Assembly (NCBI GenBank): GCA_963780655.1
Contig: CAWACP010000003.1
Span: forward strand, 558,001-622,000
Source of the DNA: CAWACP01 sp963780655
Lineage (GTDB): Bacteria; Acidobacteriota; Terriglobia; Bryobacterales; Bryobacteraceae
Length of the DNA stretch: 64,000 nt
Reading direction: 5' to 3'
The position numbers and the translations under genes were made by a program. A model generated the notes under the pieces. The model had not been told where the DNA came from and searched no databases. It saw nothing but the letters and a program-made list of their open reading frames with translations. Shown piece after piece: positions 22,489 to 31,569 of the stretch; within the stretch, counting starts at the first letter, position 1, and the number at the start of each line of letters is the position of its first letter.

Positions 22489-23190
22489 GTGCTTCCTGTT
22501 CTGGCCGTCTTCATCCTTGGCATGTCCGGCGCGACGCTGGGCATGTGGCTCGAGCACATCGCCAGGGTCTCGCGAAAGGTGCTGCTGGCCAGCGGAGGCC
22601 TGCTGGTTTCCGTTGCCCTGCTGCTGGTAGCGCCGGAACTGGCCGAGCATTACGGATGGCTCGGCGGCCTCGCGTGGATGTGCCTGGGATTTGGGGTTCT
22701 GCTGCTCATCGATCGCTTTGTCTACCCGCTGTGCCCCGCCTGCTCGCACACCCACGATCACGACTCGTGTTCCACACCGCTGCACGGCTTTGCCGTGCCC
22801 ATGATCGTTGCCTCCGGGCTGCACAGCTTCATGGATGGCTGGATGCTCGGCGCAACACGGCAGGACGCCTCGCCGGAACTACGGCTTGCGTTTCTGATCG
22901 GCCTCGGCGTACACAAACTGCCTGAAGGCCTCGCGCTGGGCGCTATCCTGAGGGCGTCCATGCGCGGCGGTTGGAGGACGTTCGTCGGCTGCGCGCTCGC
23001 GCAGGGGATGACCATTGCCGGAGGCGTGATTGCCTGGAAGGTCGCGCCCTTCATCAGCCCACACTGGACCGGTGCATTCCTCGGCATTGCCGGCGGCACT
23101 TTTCTTTATCTGGGGTACCACACGCTGGAAGCAGAATTGACGCGCCGACCGGTCGGGCACGCGGATGGGAAATTATCGGAAGCGGACTGA
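22489..23190 (+). CDS. ZIP-family metal transporter
   Basis: The 233-residue membrane protein has about seven to eight helices. The ZIP signature residues are visible: HSFMDG in the fourth helix and HKLPEGLALG in the fifth, which form the binuclear metal site. The loop after helix 3 carries a His-Asp-rich cluster (CPACSHTHDHDSCS) typical of ZIP metal binding. The transporter would move zinc or a related divalent cation into the cytoplasm. The start is a GTG at 22489, and the gene lies 43 bp after the 22011 gene. Confidence 0.88.
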   Translation: MLPVLAVFILGMSGATLGMWLEHIARVSRKVLLASGGLLVSVALLLVAPELAEHYGWLGGLAWMCLGFGVLLLIDRFVYPLCPACSHTHDHDSCSTPLHGFAVPMIVASGLHSFMDGWMLGATRQDASPELRLAFLIGLGVHKLPEGLALGAILRASMRGGWRTFVGCALAQGMTIAGGVIAWKVAPFISPHWTGAFLGIAGGTFLYLGYHTLEAELTRRPVGHADGKLSEAD

Positions 23191-23232
23191 GCGGGCCGGT
23201 CTGACGCCGACCGGCCGCAATCAGGCAGAAAC

Positions 23233-23403
23233 TTACTTACTTCTGTTACGCCGCCATGCGGCAATGCCGACGCCAACCAGACCCGTGCCGAGCAGCAGAA
23301 TCGTGCCGGGCTCCGGTGTCGGCGCGAGTTGAAGCGACGTCGCGCAAAATGCGGCCATGCTCGCCGTGAGCAGAATGCACCCCGCCCTTAAGGCTGTCTT
23401 CAT
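23233..23403 (-). CDS. Very small PEP-CTERM protein
   Basis: A 56-residue product made almost only of a signal peptide (MKTALRAGCILLTASMAAFC) and a PEP-CTERM sorting tail (PEPGTILLLGTGLVGVGIAA then WRRNRSK). Between them are only about eight residues. PEP-CTERM proteins are exported and recognised at the C-terminus by an exosortase. The product could be a tiny surface peptide or a remnant of a longer protein. It lies antisense between the ZIP gene and folP. The ATG at 23403 is preferred over one five codons upstream, by the position of the basic start of the signal peptide. Confidence 0.6.
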   Translation of the reverse strand: MKTALRAGCILLTASMAAFCATSLQLAPTPEPGTILLLGTGLVGVGIAAWRRNRSK

Positions 23404-23509
23404 CCCATTCCTCCTCATCGACTGTCAACTGCGAATACCGCTGCAGCTTAAGAAGTGTACCATGACTTCCGATCCAGGAGTAAAGGCAAAAGTGCCGGCT
23501 GTAAGCGCT

Positions 23510-24406
23510 CTAACTATTTGCAGACACTATCGAATCGGCCACCTGGACCACCACCTTCATGGAATCCACGTCGTGAACGCGAACGATGTGGGCGCCCCCG
23601 AGGATGGCGGCGGTGACTGCGGCGGCGGTGGCCATCTCGGTGTGAGCCTCGCTTTTCTGGGCCAGAAACGACTTGCGCGAGGCGCCAACCAGTATCGGCA
23701 GGTCCAGGCCGGCCAGCCGCGCGAGATTCGCCAGAATCTCGGCGTTCTGCTCGCGGCGTTTGCCGAAGCCCAGCCCGGGATCGATCACCATCCGAGACCT
23801 TTCGACGCCCGACCGCGCCGCCCGGTGCACGCACGCTTCGAGATCGGTCAGCACCGTTCCGACGGCGTCCTTCATCGGCGGAAGCTTCGCCCAGGTCTCG
23901 GGCGTCCCGCGCATGTGGTTGAGGATGAAGCCGGCGTCGAGTTGCGCGACGGTGCGCGCCAGGTCCGGATCGAAGGTCAGGGCGCTCGGGTCATTGATGA
24001 TCTCGGCGCCCAGCTCAACCGCTTTTTTAGCGATCCCGGATTTGTACGTGTCGATGGAAACCGGAACGGTAAGGGCGCCCCGCAAGCGCTTCAGCACGGG
24101 AATCAGCCGGCGCAGCTCTTCCGCCTCGGAGATACGTTGCGAACCGGGCCGGGTGGACTCCGCGCCTACATCGATGATGTCGGCCCCCTGCTCCTCCATT
24201 TCCACAGCGCGCGCAAAGGCGCGATCCGGATCGCTATAGCGGCCGCCGTCGGAGAACGAGTCGGGCGTGACGTTCAGTACCCCCATGATCAGCGTGTGCT
24301 CGCCAAGCAACAGAGTAGTGCTGCGCAACTTCCATTCGAAACGCTTACGCGTCAGGAGCCGGAACGACCCGAGGACGCCGCCGTCGGAGGTGATCACCGT
24401 TCCCAT
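23510..24406 (-). CDS. folP: Dihydropteroate synthase
   Basis: FolP joins para-aminobenzoate to dihydropterin pyrophosphate in folate synthesis. The 298-residue protein shows the diagnostic motifs MGVLNVTPDSFSDGGRY and DIIDVGAESTRPGSQRI, the pterin-binding VSIDTYKSGIAKKAVE and NDPSALTFDPDLA, and the late block VGASRKSFL. The length is normal. The gene is alone, antisense to the J-domain gene, whose start is 89 bp away, and is separate from the folE/PTPS cluster. Confidence 0.95.
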   Translation of the reverse strand: MGTVITSDGGVLGSFRLLTRKRFEWKLRSTTLLLGEHTLIMGVLNVTPDSFSDGGRYSDPDRAFARAVEMEEQGADIIDVGAESTRPGSQRISEAEELRRLIPVLKRLRGALTVPVSIDTYKSGIAKKAVELGAEIINDPSALTFDPDLARTVAQLDAGFILNHMRGTPETWAKLPPMKDAVGTVLTDLEACVHRAARSGVERSRMVIDPGLGFGKRREQNAEILANLARLAGLDLPILVGASRKSFLAQKSEAHTEMATAAAVTAAILGGAHIVRVHDVDSMKVVVQVADSIVSANS

Positions 24407-24495
24407 CGTAGCGTCCCCGCCAAGGCCGGGGGCAGCCTGCCCAGAACCGGCGCCGCGCCGTGCCGCCCACGGGCCGCAGTAATGTAGTAACAGAA

Positions 24496-25092
24496 ATGTC
24501 CGCCGCGCCGACGAACTTTTATGACCTGCTCCAGATCAACCCGCGCGCCGAGATCGATACCATCGATCGGGTGTACCGCATGCTGGCGGGACGATATCAT
24601 CCGGACAACCGCGAGACCGGCGACGCCGAGCGCTTCCGCCTGCTCACGGAGGCATACGAGACGCTGCGAGACCCCGCGCGGCGTACTCGCTATGATCGCG
24701 ATCTCGAGCAGGGACAGGCCTGCGCGCTTCCTATCTTTCTGGGCCGCGAGTTCACCGACGGCATTGACGCGGAAGCTAAGATCCGTATCGGCGTTCTCTG
24801 CCTTCTCTACGCCAAACGCCGGGCAAATCCAGACTACGCCGCGCTGTCGCTGCTCGATATGGAAAACCTGATGGCGTTTCCGCGCGAGCGTCTGCTCTTC
24901 GCCATCTGGTATCTGCGGGCCAAGCGTTTCATCATGCAGGACGAGCGCAGCAGCTTCATCATCACCGCCGATGGCGTCGATTTTTTGGAGAGCCAGCTGC
25001 CTACCAACCAGATCCTCTATAAAATCTTTCGCGCATCGGAGGCAGGCGTCATGGTGTTTCCGAAGGCCCTGTCCAGCAAGACCACCTCATGA
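24496..25092 (+). CDS. DnaJ-domain protein
   Basis: The product of about 198 residues has an N-terminal J-domain (NFYDLLQINPRAEIDTIDRV onward) with the HPD motif in GRYHPDNRETG. It can therefore stimulate a DnaK-type ATPase. Beyond residue 75 there is no zinc-finger or Gly/Phe region, so this is not the main DnaJ. The C-terminal part (RIGVLCLLYAKRRANPDYAA and later) is helical and may form a winged-helix-like domain. The start is taken as the ATG at 24496, since the first ATG (24460) gives a poor extension. It diverges from folP. Confidence 0.82.
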   Translation: MSAAPTNFYDLLQINPRAEIDTIDRVYRMLAGRYHPDNRETGDAERFRLLTEAYETLRDPARRTRYDRDLEQGQACALPIFLGREFTDGIDAEAKIRIGVLCLLYAKRRANPDYAALSLLDMENLMAFPRERLLFAIWYLRAKRFIMQDERSSFIITADGVDFLESQLPTNQILYKIFRASEAGVMVFPKALSSKTTS

Positions 25093-25241
25093 ACGCCGCC
25101 GCGTTCGCCCCGGAGACGCTCTCGCTTCGGCCGCCAGGTGGCGGCGGTAAGGGCCGAGACGCGAGAAGAGCAGGATCGTGAGAGGGCCCGATCAGATTGA
25201 CGAAACAGGTCTCTGCCCTGCGCAGTTACCTGAGGCAAATA

Positions 25242-25847
25242 CTATTTCGAGGTGGTGCCGGGAGCCGGCCGAGCAGCCGTCCCGCCTGACCTCGGCGCCG
25301 GCAGCGACGACGTTGCGGGCGCCATGGCGCCGGCGTTCTTGTCGTACAGGTCGATCACTTCTTTCGTAATGTCGACCGCGCTCGATGCCCATACGACCGG
25401 CGATGCCTGCCCGCTGTCATCGACAATCAGCGAGAAGCCGTTGTCCTTCGCGTATTTGTCGATCACCACCGTAATCTTCTGGCCGAGCTCCTGTAACAAT
25501 TGCTGTTGTTCCTGTTCCAACTCGGCCTGGTCGTCTTCCATAGTGCGGTTCAGCACCTTGGTCTTCTGGTCGATGTTCCGGTAAATCTCCGCCTTGGCCG
25601 TTTCGCTCAGCGTATTCTGGCCTTTCTGGAGCTGCTCGCGCAGAGCGTTGATCTCAGCCTGTTTCGCATCCACATCTTTGCGGCGCGGCGCCATTTTCGT
25701 TTCCAACTCGGCGGCGGCCTTCTGGCCATCCTTCGTGCCGACGATGGCGGCCTGCATGTTGATAACGCCGATTTTGGCCGGCGTCTGGGCGGGCGCGGCC
25801 AGGGCCGCTGCAAGGGCGAGCGTAAACAGCCCCGTTGCCTTCTTCAT
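25242..25847 (-). CDS. OmpH/Skp-like periplasmic chaperone
   Basis: The 201-residue product has a signal peptide (MKKATGLFTLALAAALAAPAQ) and a long helical coiled coil (about 45-125) with many Gln, Glu and Lys residues, as in Skp, which carries unfolded outer-membrane proteins to the BAM machine. The last 40 residues are Ala/Pro-rich and disordered (ATSSLPAPRSGGTAARPAPG). The gene follows bamA on the same strand, a well-known pairing, with an intrinsic terminator-like hairpin (25892-25919) between them. A clear ribosome site (AAGGAG) precedes the ATG. Confidence 0.9.
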   Translation of the reverse strand: MKKATGLFTLALAAALAAPAQTPAKIGVINMQAAIVGTKDGQKAAAELETKMAPRRKDVDAKQAEINALREQLQKGQNTLSETAKAEIYRNIDQKTKVLNRTMEDDQAELEQEQQQLLQELGQKITVVIDKYAKDNGFSLIVDDSGQASPVVWASSAVDITKEVIDLYDKNAGAMAPATSSLPAPRSGGTAARPAPGTTSK

Positions 25848-25891
25848 CTCAATCTGACTCCTTAGGTGTAGCTACCATTCTAACAGGATGC

Positions 25892-25919
25892 AAAAAGAGG
25901 CTTCCCGTCGGGAATGCCT
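25892..25919 (-). terminator. Hairpin between bamA and ompH
   Basis: On the minus strand, AGGCATTCCC and GGGAAGCCT form a stem (one A bulged) followed by C and five T. It lies just after the bamA stop and may limit read-through into ompH. Confidence 0.55.
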
Positions 25920-25928
25920 CGTGCCGCT

Positions 25929-28871
25929 TCAGAACGTCCTTCCAATTGTGAACCGGAAGGTCGAGTGCCGCTCAACATACGGAATCGCGGAGCCATACTG
26001 CGACAGGAACGAATTGTAAGTGGCCGCGTTGTCGAACAGCGAGCGGTCCACGGCCAGCGGAGGAATGATGTTTTCGTCCACGCGCAGCGGGTTGAAGGCC
26101 CAGTAAACGCGGAACGGCGCGTTCACAACCGGCATCATCACCTGCAATTCGAGCCCGGTGGACATGCGGATCTTCTGCGTTCCGGGCACGATGTAAGCGT
26201 TACCCTGATAACCGGCCTGCGGGAATTCGCTGTTGAGCTGCGCCAGACGGCCTGTATTCAGCTTGAGCTGACTGGCGAACGAGAGCCTGTCTACGCCGGC
26301 ATCGAGAAACGGCGCGAGAATCACCGGCCCGAAAATCGGAATCCGGTATTCGAAATTCGTCACGAGGCTGGTGTCGCCGCCAGGCAGGACCAGCCGATAA
26401 ATGGGCACCGTCTGCGTCACCGGGTTGAAAGAGATCGAGCCATCCGCGTTGACGATGCGCTGCACGCGCGGAGTCCCGTCTGCGTTGAGCTGACTAATCG
26501 AAGCGGTATCGGGAATGAACGCCACGGGGCTGATGCCCCAGATGTCGAACCCGCGAATGTCGTTCTCTCCGCCCATGTAATAGCGAGAGAATGGCGGGGC
26601 TACCTTGCCGCCGTAGCCGGTCAGCATGCGACCCAGGAAATGCATGCCAATGACGTGCCCTTTGCGGAAGCCGCTGCGGAAGTACTTCGCGTCGATCTGT
26701 GGCTCCAGAGTGTTGACGTTGCCGCCCAGCGCACTGCCCGCGAACCCGATGCTGGCGTACAACGATTTGCCCCCCGTAGGCGTGATCGGATGGTTCACCG
26801 TGTTGTAGGAGAACGACGGCGTCACTTTGCTGGTCCTGATGCCGCTGAGCGAGTTCGGGCCGCCCACTCCCTGGAAATCGAGGTAATCGAAGTAGTTTGT
26901 CGCCGTGGTGGTCAGCGTCGTGATGTTCGAAATGTCGTAACCGTAGCTGAGGCCCAGACGAGCGAAGCTGCGCTTCAACGGATAAGAAACGAAGGTGGTG
27001 AACCCGTAGCCGTTCGAAACGTAGTTCAGCAGGTTCTGCTGGCCGAGCTGATTGTACAAAGGCGTGAGATTCTGGCCCGCCAGAATGGACGCTTCAACGC
27101 CCTGATTGTAATTGAAGCGCTGCAGATAGATCGTAAACCCGCCCTGCATCGGCTTGCCGAAAAGATACGGCTCGGTGAATCCGAACTGGACCGAGCGCAG
27201 GCGCGTGCCGATCTGCGAGCTCAGGCTGAGCGTCTCGCCCAGACCGAGGAAGTTGTTGGTGGAATACGAAGCGCCTATGAAGCTTCCGGCGATGCCCGAC
27301 ACGCCGCCGTTCAACTGGATGGAATTCTTGCCGCGCTCCTTCACTTTAAGCGTGATGTCCACCGTATCGGTCCTGGTATCGCGTTTGATATCCGCCGCTT
27401 CTTCTTCCTTCAACGGCTCGAAGTAGCCGAGCTGGTTCAGTCGGAGAATGCTGAGGTCCCATAGCCGGGAGTTGAACAGGTCGCCTTCGTCGATCAGCAG
27501 CTCGCGCCGGATTACCTTGTCGCGTGTGGTGGCGTTGCCGGAGAAATCGATGCGCCGGACGAAGAACTGTTTGCCCTCGTCGACGGCGAGGTTAAGATCC
27601 ACCTTGTCCGCGCCGCGTACGGGTTCAGGGTCCGGTTCCACGACGAAATCGATGTACCCGAATTCGCCGTAAAGCTTGCGCATGTTCTCAATTCCCTTGC
27701 GCAGCTTCGCGGTGGAGAACGTATCCCCGGGCGACATCTGAAACAAGGGACGCATCAGCGTCTGCGGCGTCCGGAAGAGCTTCACGCCGGAAAATGTGAT
27801 GTTCCCGAGAGTATACTTATGGCCTTCGTTGACGTTCACCGTAATGTTGGTGGCTTTCCCCGCCTTCTTCGGGAAGAACAGCAGCATGCGCCCGGCGGGC
27901 GTGTTCACGGTTTGCGTTTTGGCGCCTTCCACGCGCGCCATGAAGAATCCGTGCTCCTGATAGAACACGCGGATGCGCTCCTGGTCCTCGTCCAGTTTCG
28001 ACTGGTCGAACGACTTCGGAAACAGGTCCTCGAAAAAGATGGAGTAGGGTATGCCGATGGGCCGCAGGTTCTTCATCGCCCTGATCACGGTGCGGTTGGA
28101 TTCCGAGTTGTTGCCTTCGATGTCGATCTTCCCTACCTTCACCTTTGGCCCTTCATTCACCTTGAACACGATATTCAGGGATGAGGGAGGGACGGGTTGT
28201 ATGTCGGGGGTAACGGTGGCGTACTGGCGTCCGCGCTCGGCAAGCAGCTCGAGCAGCACGTTCTTCGCCCGCTGCACCTTCGCTGGATCGTACTGCGATT
28301 CCACGGAAAGGCCGACCTTGCGCTCCTTGTAGCGGTCCAGAATATCGGAAACGCTCACCGACTTGTTGCCTTCGTAGGTGATGGACCGGACCACGGGCCT
28401 CTCTTTTACGACGAAGCGAATGATCCATCCGGTCTTCCCCGGCTCTCTTTCGAGCTGCAGATCATCGAGCCGGCCCGTATTCCACAGGGCCATGAAATCG
28501 CGATGAAGCACCGCTTCGTCCAGCTTGTCGCCCGGCCTGCTCACCATCAGGGCGCGCAGGGTATCCTGCGGAACTCGCCGGGTGCCGCGAATCTCGATGG
28601 CCTCGATTACGTCGGGCACTCCGCCGGTTGTCGCGGGCGCCTGTTGCTGAACCTTCGGAGCGGCTTGCTGCGGCGGCGGCGCGGGCTGTTCCGGCGCCGT
28701 GGGCACGTTCTCGAACGGATTCTGGCTGTTCGGCTGTTGCGCCGGCTTCTGCTGCTGCGGTTGCTGCTTCGTCTCAGCCGGCTGCGATGGCTGCTGCTGC
28801 GCAAAACCCAGGCATGCGGCAAATGAGCATACAAGGACTGCGAACAGGCGCCGAGGCCTGACAAACATCAT
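25929..28871 (-). CDS. bamA: Outer membrane protein assembly factor BamA (Omp85)
   Basis: BamA inserts beta-barrel proteins in the outer membrane. The 980-residue product has a signal peptide (LFAVLVCSFAACLGFAQ), then a Gln/Pro-rich linker (about 25-90). About five POTRA domains follow, with repeated VVRSITYEGNKSVSVSDIL-type and VRRIDFSGNATTRDKVIR motifs. The barrel starts near residue 530 and ends in a C-terminal Phe (TIGRTF). GGENDIRGFDIWGIS is the conserved VRGF-like segment. The linker is longer than in E. coli. ompH is downstream, and an intrinsic-terminator-like hairpin separates them. Confidence 0.95.
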   Translation of the reverse strand: MMFVRPRRLFAVLVCSFAACLGFAQQQPSQPAETKQQPQQQKPAQQPNSQNPFENVPTAPEQPAPPPQQAAPKVQQQAPATTGGVPDVIEAIEIRGTRRVPQDTLRALMVSRPGDKLDEAVLHRDFMALWNTGRLDDLQLEREPGKTGWIIRFVVKERPVVRSITYEGNKSVSVSDILDRYKERKVGLSVESQYDPAKVQRAKNVLLELLAERGRQYATVTPDIQPVPPSSLNIVFKVNEGPKVKVGKIDIEGNNSESNRTVIRAMKNLRPIGIPYSIFFEDLFPKSFDQSKLDEDQERIRVFYQEHGFFMARVEGAKTQTVNTPAGRMLLFFPKKAGKATNITVNVNEGHKYTLGNITFSGVKLFRTPQTLMRPLFQMSPGDTFSTAKLRKGIENMRKLYGEFGYIDFVVEPDPEPVRGADKVDLNLAVDEGKQFFVRRIDFSGNATTRDKVIRRELLIDEGDLFNSRLWDLSILRLNQLGYFEPLKEEEAADIKRDTRTDTVDITLKVKERGKNSIQLNGGVSGIAGSFIGASYSTNNFLGLGETLSLSSQIGTRLRSVQFGFTEPYLFGKPMQGGFTIYLQRFNYNQGVEASILAGQNLTPLYNQLGQQNLLNYVSNGYGFTTFVSYPLKRSFARLGLSYGYDISNITTLTTTATNYFDYLDFQGVGGPNSLSGIRTSKVTPSFSYNTVNHPITPTGGKSLYASIGFAGSALGGNVNTLEPQIDAKYFRSGFRKGHVIGMHFLGRMLTGYGGKVAPPFSRYYMGGENDIRGFDIWGISPVAFIPDTASISQLNADGTPRVQRIVNADGSISFNPVTQTVPIYRLVLPGGDTSLVTNFEYRIPIFGPVILAPFLDAGVDRLSFASQLKLNTGRLAQLNSEFPQAGYQGNAYIVPGTQKIRMSTGLELQVMMPVVNAPFRVYWAFNPLRVDENIIPPLAVDRSLFDNAATYNSFLSQYGSAIPYVERHSTFRFTIGRTF

Positions 28872-29255
28872 CTACAATGATTCCTTTCCACTCTGCGCTA
28901 TCCGGTCGGGACGTGCCCAGGCAGTTCGCAGTTTCCATGAGCCGGTGTTTGACACTGTGAACGAAGTCTTTAGTTTACCTGAACCTGCGCGCTGAAGTTT
29001 GCGCGAGGCGCACGCTGTTTCCGCGCCTGCACAGGCGTGCCAACGAGTCCTCATGCGCGCCCGATCCGGCCTCTGTTGCATTGCCCGGAAATGGCTCGCC
29101 TGCAACGAAACCGGCAGGGCGAAGACTGTATCCGTCCATCCACGCCACGGTGAATGCACGCCAGTGCCCGGTCGAGGAGCATGAAAAAGGGCAGGCGGTT
29201 GACCCTCCTGCCCTTGTCCAATAAATCGCCTGACGCCCCTGGGGGCGGCGGGCTG
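28872..29255. other. Intergenic region upstream of bamA
   Basis: Apart from the terminator-like hairpin at 29182-29215, I see no gene, RNA or repeat in this stretch. The part next to bamA should hold its promoter, but no clear -35/-10 pair was recognised. Confidence 0.5.
29182..29215 (-). terminator. Intrinsic terminator after the TPR gene
   Basis: On the minus strand, AAGGGCAGG and CCTGCCCTT form a perfect 9-bp stem with an 11-base loop, followed by five T. It lies 40 bp beyond the stop codon of the TPR-protein gene, and so should end its transcript before bamA. Confidence 0.8.
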
Positions 29256-30626
29256 CTATCCGCGCCGCCGATGGACGGGCCTGCGGGCGGGCTCAGCCTT
29301 GCCCGGCCAGCCTTTCACGTTGGCCTTCTCCACAGTGAAGGTCACCATGAACGGGCTCGCCGTGTAGCTTTCCGGAATGCCGTTGAAGGTGAGCACCGTG
29401 CCGGCCGGGGCCTTCCCCGGCAGCGCGGCATCGAGCTTCAGTGTGGCGTCCGCCACCTTGCCCTCCGGATCGGCGATGGCCAGAACCAGCGTCTTCGGGC
29501 GAACCTCGGGCTCGGCTGACACGAGCTTGCCTGTGAAGGCCGGCGTCTGAGCGCCCTTCATATTCTTAGTGAAGTAGTCGGCGCCGTCCGGAGCAGTCAG
29601 CGCGGCCTGAATATTCTTCCACAACGCAAGGCTGGGATTCTGCTTCAATGCGTCGTTTTCGGCCTCGAGTCTCTTCTTCTCGATATCCGTAACGCTTACT
29701 ACCGTGAAGTCGGCCGGCGGGAGGGCGGCGTTCTTCGATTGCGCGAGTAACTGGTCCAGACCGTCCTTGCTGCCGTGGTACGGCACGTAGGCTTTATCTG
29801 TCAGATACTGGAGTACCTGCTGGCGGCCCGCTGGCGTGAGCGCGCCGGTACCGTCGTAGGCCGCCGCGCGAGCGAACTCATACAGGGCCAGCGACTGCTT
29901 CTTCGGGTCGGGATTCTTCTCCGCAAGAACCACGGTGCCCAGCCAGTAGGAATCCTGGCCGTTCTCGGGCGTCAACTGGAGGCTCTTCGTGAACTCGTCC
30001 TCAGCTTTCGTCCAGTCCTTGCGCTGCATGGCGATCCAGCCCAGCGTGGTATGGGCGATGGCTTCGGTCTGACCGCGCGCTTTTTTCCATTCCTCATTGG
30101 ACACGCCCTGAGGCTTCTTCGCATCCGCGAACTGATCGTCGAGCGCGGCCAGGAGTCCATTGGCGGCTTTCTCACCGGCGTCGAGCACGTCGGCGCTGGG
30201 CGCCGTCGAGCCCGCGCCGAGCTGGGGCGTAAGCAGCGTGATGTAGTAAAGAGCGGTGAAGTTCTTCGGATCGATAGCGAGGAGCTGCTCGGAGGCGTTT
30301 ACAGCGTCCTGCACGTGTCCGGGAAGCGCGGCGTAAGCGGTGATGAAAAGCGTGAGCCGCAGATCCTTGAAATCCGTGTTGGGATACTTCGTGTTCCACT
30401 CATTCAGAATGTCGAGCTTCTTCTGAGGATTGGTTTCCTTCGCCGCATTCGTATACAGATCGTATTCAGTGCGGTCTTTCCAGTTCTTCTGTCCGGCCGC
30501 CGGCGCCGCCGCCTGACCCTGTGCGGCCTGACCCTGCGGGGCCTGCGAGTCCTGAGCAGGAAGCAGGCTCGGTGAGACGAGGCTCACGATCCCCGCGAAT
30601 ACGAGCACTACTGTGGGTGTTTTCAC
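29256..30626 (-). CDS. Secreted TPR-like repeat protein
   Basis: The product of 456 residues has a signal peptide (VKTPTVVLVFAGIVSLVSPS) and a Gln/Ala-rich linker (about 28-45). It then carries tetratricopeptide-like helix pairs (WKDRTEYDLYTNAAKETNPQ onward, with YPNTDFKDLRLTLFITAY and others). The C-terminal 100 residues have a beta-rich domain with VADATLKLDAALPGKAPA and FNGIPESYTASPFMVTFTV. It probably scaffolds other envelope proteins. The start is the GTG at 30626 because GGGAGG lies 9 bp upstream; a longer TTG start at 30647 would make that site useless. An intrinsic terminator follows. Confidence 0.82.
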   Translation of the reverse strand: MKTPTVVLVFAGIVSLVSPSLLPAQDSQAPQGQAAQGQAAAPAAGQKNWKDRTEYDLYTNAAKETNPQKKLDILNEWNTKYPNTDFKDLRLTLFITAYAALPGHVQDAVNASEQLLAIDPKNFTALYYITLLTPQLGAGSTAPSADVLDAGEKAANGLLAALDDQFADAKKPQGVSNEEWKKARGQTEAIAHTTLGWIAMQRKDWTKAEDEFTKSLQLTPENGQDSYWLGTVVLAEKNPDPKKQSLALYEFARAAAYDGTGALTPAGRQQVLQYLTDKAYVPYHGSKDGLDQLLAQSKNAALPPADFTVVSVTDIEKKRLEAENDALKQNPSLALWKNIQAALTAPDGADYFTKNMKGAQTPAFTGKLVSAEPEVRPKTLVLAIADPEGKVADATLKLDAALPGKAPAGTVLTFNGIPESYTASPFMVTFTVEKANVKGWPGKAEPARRPVHRRRG

Positions 30627-30833
30627 TAAACTTAGCCTCCCGATCAACGTCGTGTACTGTGCGGCTCCCCGGTGCCCCGAGCCGATCAGCGCAGCTTCAA
30701 AGACTCAATGAATGCAATGCGGAGTATACCGAATCGAGAAAATCCCCGCAACCGGCGAGCGGTAGCATCCGGGCGTGACCCTGCAATGTTGGACGTAGAA
30801 ATGGCAATCTTGTTCCCTCCCGCTCGGCGTGGG

Positions 30834-30859
30834 GCAGACGATCGGTGTGCGTCGTCTGC
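30834..30859. repeat. Hairpin repeat C-like element
   Basis: GCAGACGA and TCGTCTGC form a perfect 8-bp inverted repeat with a 10-base loop. The same arms occur within the larger modules at 35801 and 42485. Confidence 0.6.
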
Positions 30860-30873
30860 CTTCTCCAGTCCTG

Positions 30874-31569
30874 CTACGCCGCCAGATAGAACAGACTCAA
30901 CCGCGGCAGACCGGCGTCCTCCAGAACTCGCCGTTCGAGGTATTGCTTCTCCAGCATGGCCAGCTGCTGGGCCGTCATTTTCCCGCGATACGGCTTCAGT
31001 TGCCGATCCAGATCGCGGCGCGCCTGGAACAGGTCGTCCTCCGCGCGGCGCGCGCGTGCAATCGCGATCATCTTCTCCTCGAGCGCCGTGAGACGCTGTT
31101 CCATCTGCTCCAGATCGCCGTACAACGCCTCGGCCTCGGCCGCCAGTCTCTTCAGACCCGCGGCAATCTCCTCAAACCCGGGAAGCGCCCCGACAGCGGC
31201 GGCATTACGTTCCATGAACGCCTTCAGCTCATCCAGGGTGAACGGCGCCTTCGCTTCGCGCCGCGCCGAGGAAGGCTCCGAGCCGCCGGCCATCTGTTCG
31301 GCTTCGGCCATGACCGCCTGCGCGCACCAGCCGAGCCCGTTCACCTGCTGCGTGCGATTCTTACGGGCGCGCCACTTCTCGAACGCCGCGTCGATGCCGC
31401 GCAGCACGGCCTCCAGCGGTACGCCGGCATTCTTCCAGCTCTCGATGAGCGCCCAGTCCACCGGAGACAGCAGGAACAATCCGCTGCCGCGCGCGCGCCG
31501 AAAATGCTCCTCGATTTCGGTGAAGTAGTTGAAGTAGTTCAGCGGCCAGTCGGCCTCTTCACCGGGCAT
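30874..31569 (-). CDS. Uncharacterised coiled-coil protein coupled to coaX
   Basis: The 231-residue protein is soluble. The first part is a compact helical domain (NYFNYFTEIEEHFRRARGSG, then LSPVDWALIESWKNAGVPL). From residue 130 to the end it is coiled-coil, rich in Glu, Arg and Leu (AEALYGDLEQMEQRLTALEE). I do not recognise a family. Its ATG shares a base with the coaX stop (TGATG at 31567-31571), so translation is coupled. A GTG start one codon upstream is possible. It may be an accessory to CoA or biotin-linked metabolism, but this is only inference from position. Confidence 0.7.
   Translation of the reverse strand: MPGEEADWPLNYFNYFTEIEEHFRRARGSGLFLLSPVDWALIESWKNAGVPLEAVLRGIDAAFEKWRARKNRTQQVNGLGWCAQAVMAEAEQMAGGSEPSSARREAKAPFTLDELKAFMERNAAAVGALPGFEEIAAGLKRLAAEAEALYGDLEQMEQRLTALEEKMIAIARARRAEDDLFQARRDLDRQLKPYRGKMTAQQLAMLEKQYLERRVLEDAGLPRLSLFYLAA

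Noticed and set aside
25914..27464. Plus-strand frame of 516 codons opposite bamA
   Set aside because: Antisense shadow of BamA with no ribosome site, signal or domain.
28990..29170. GC-rich stretch upstream of bamA considered as a structured RNA
   Set aside because: Several short stems are possible, but none fits a tRNA, riboswitch or other known RNA pattern that I can recognise.
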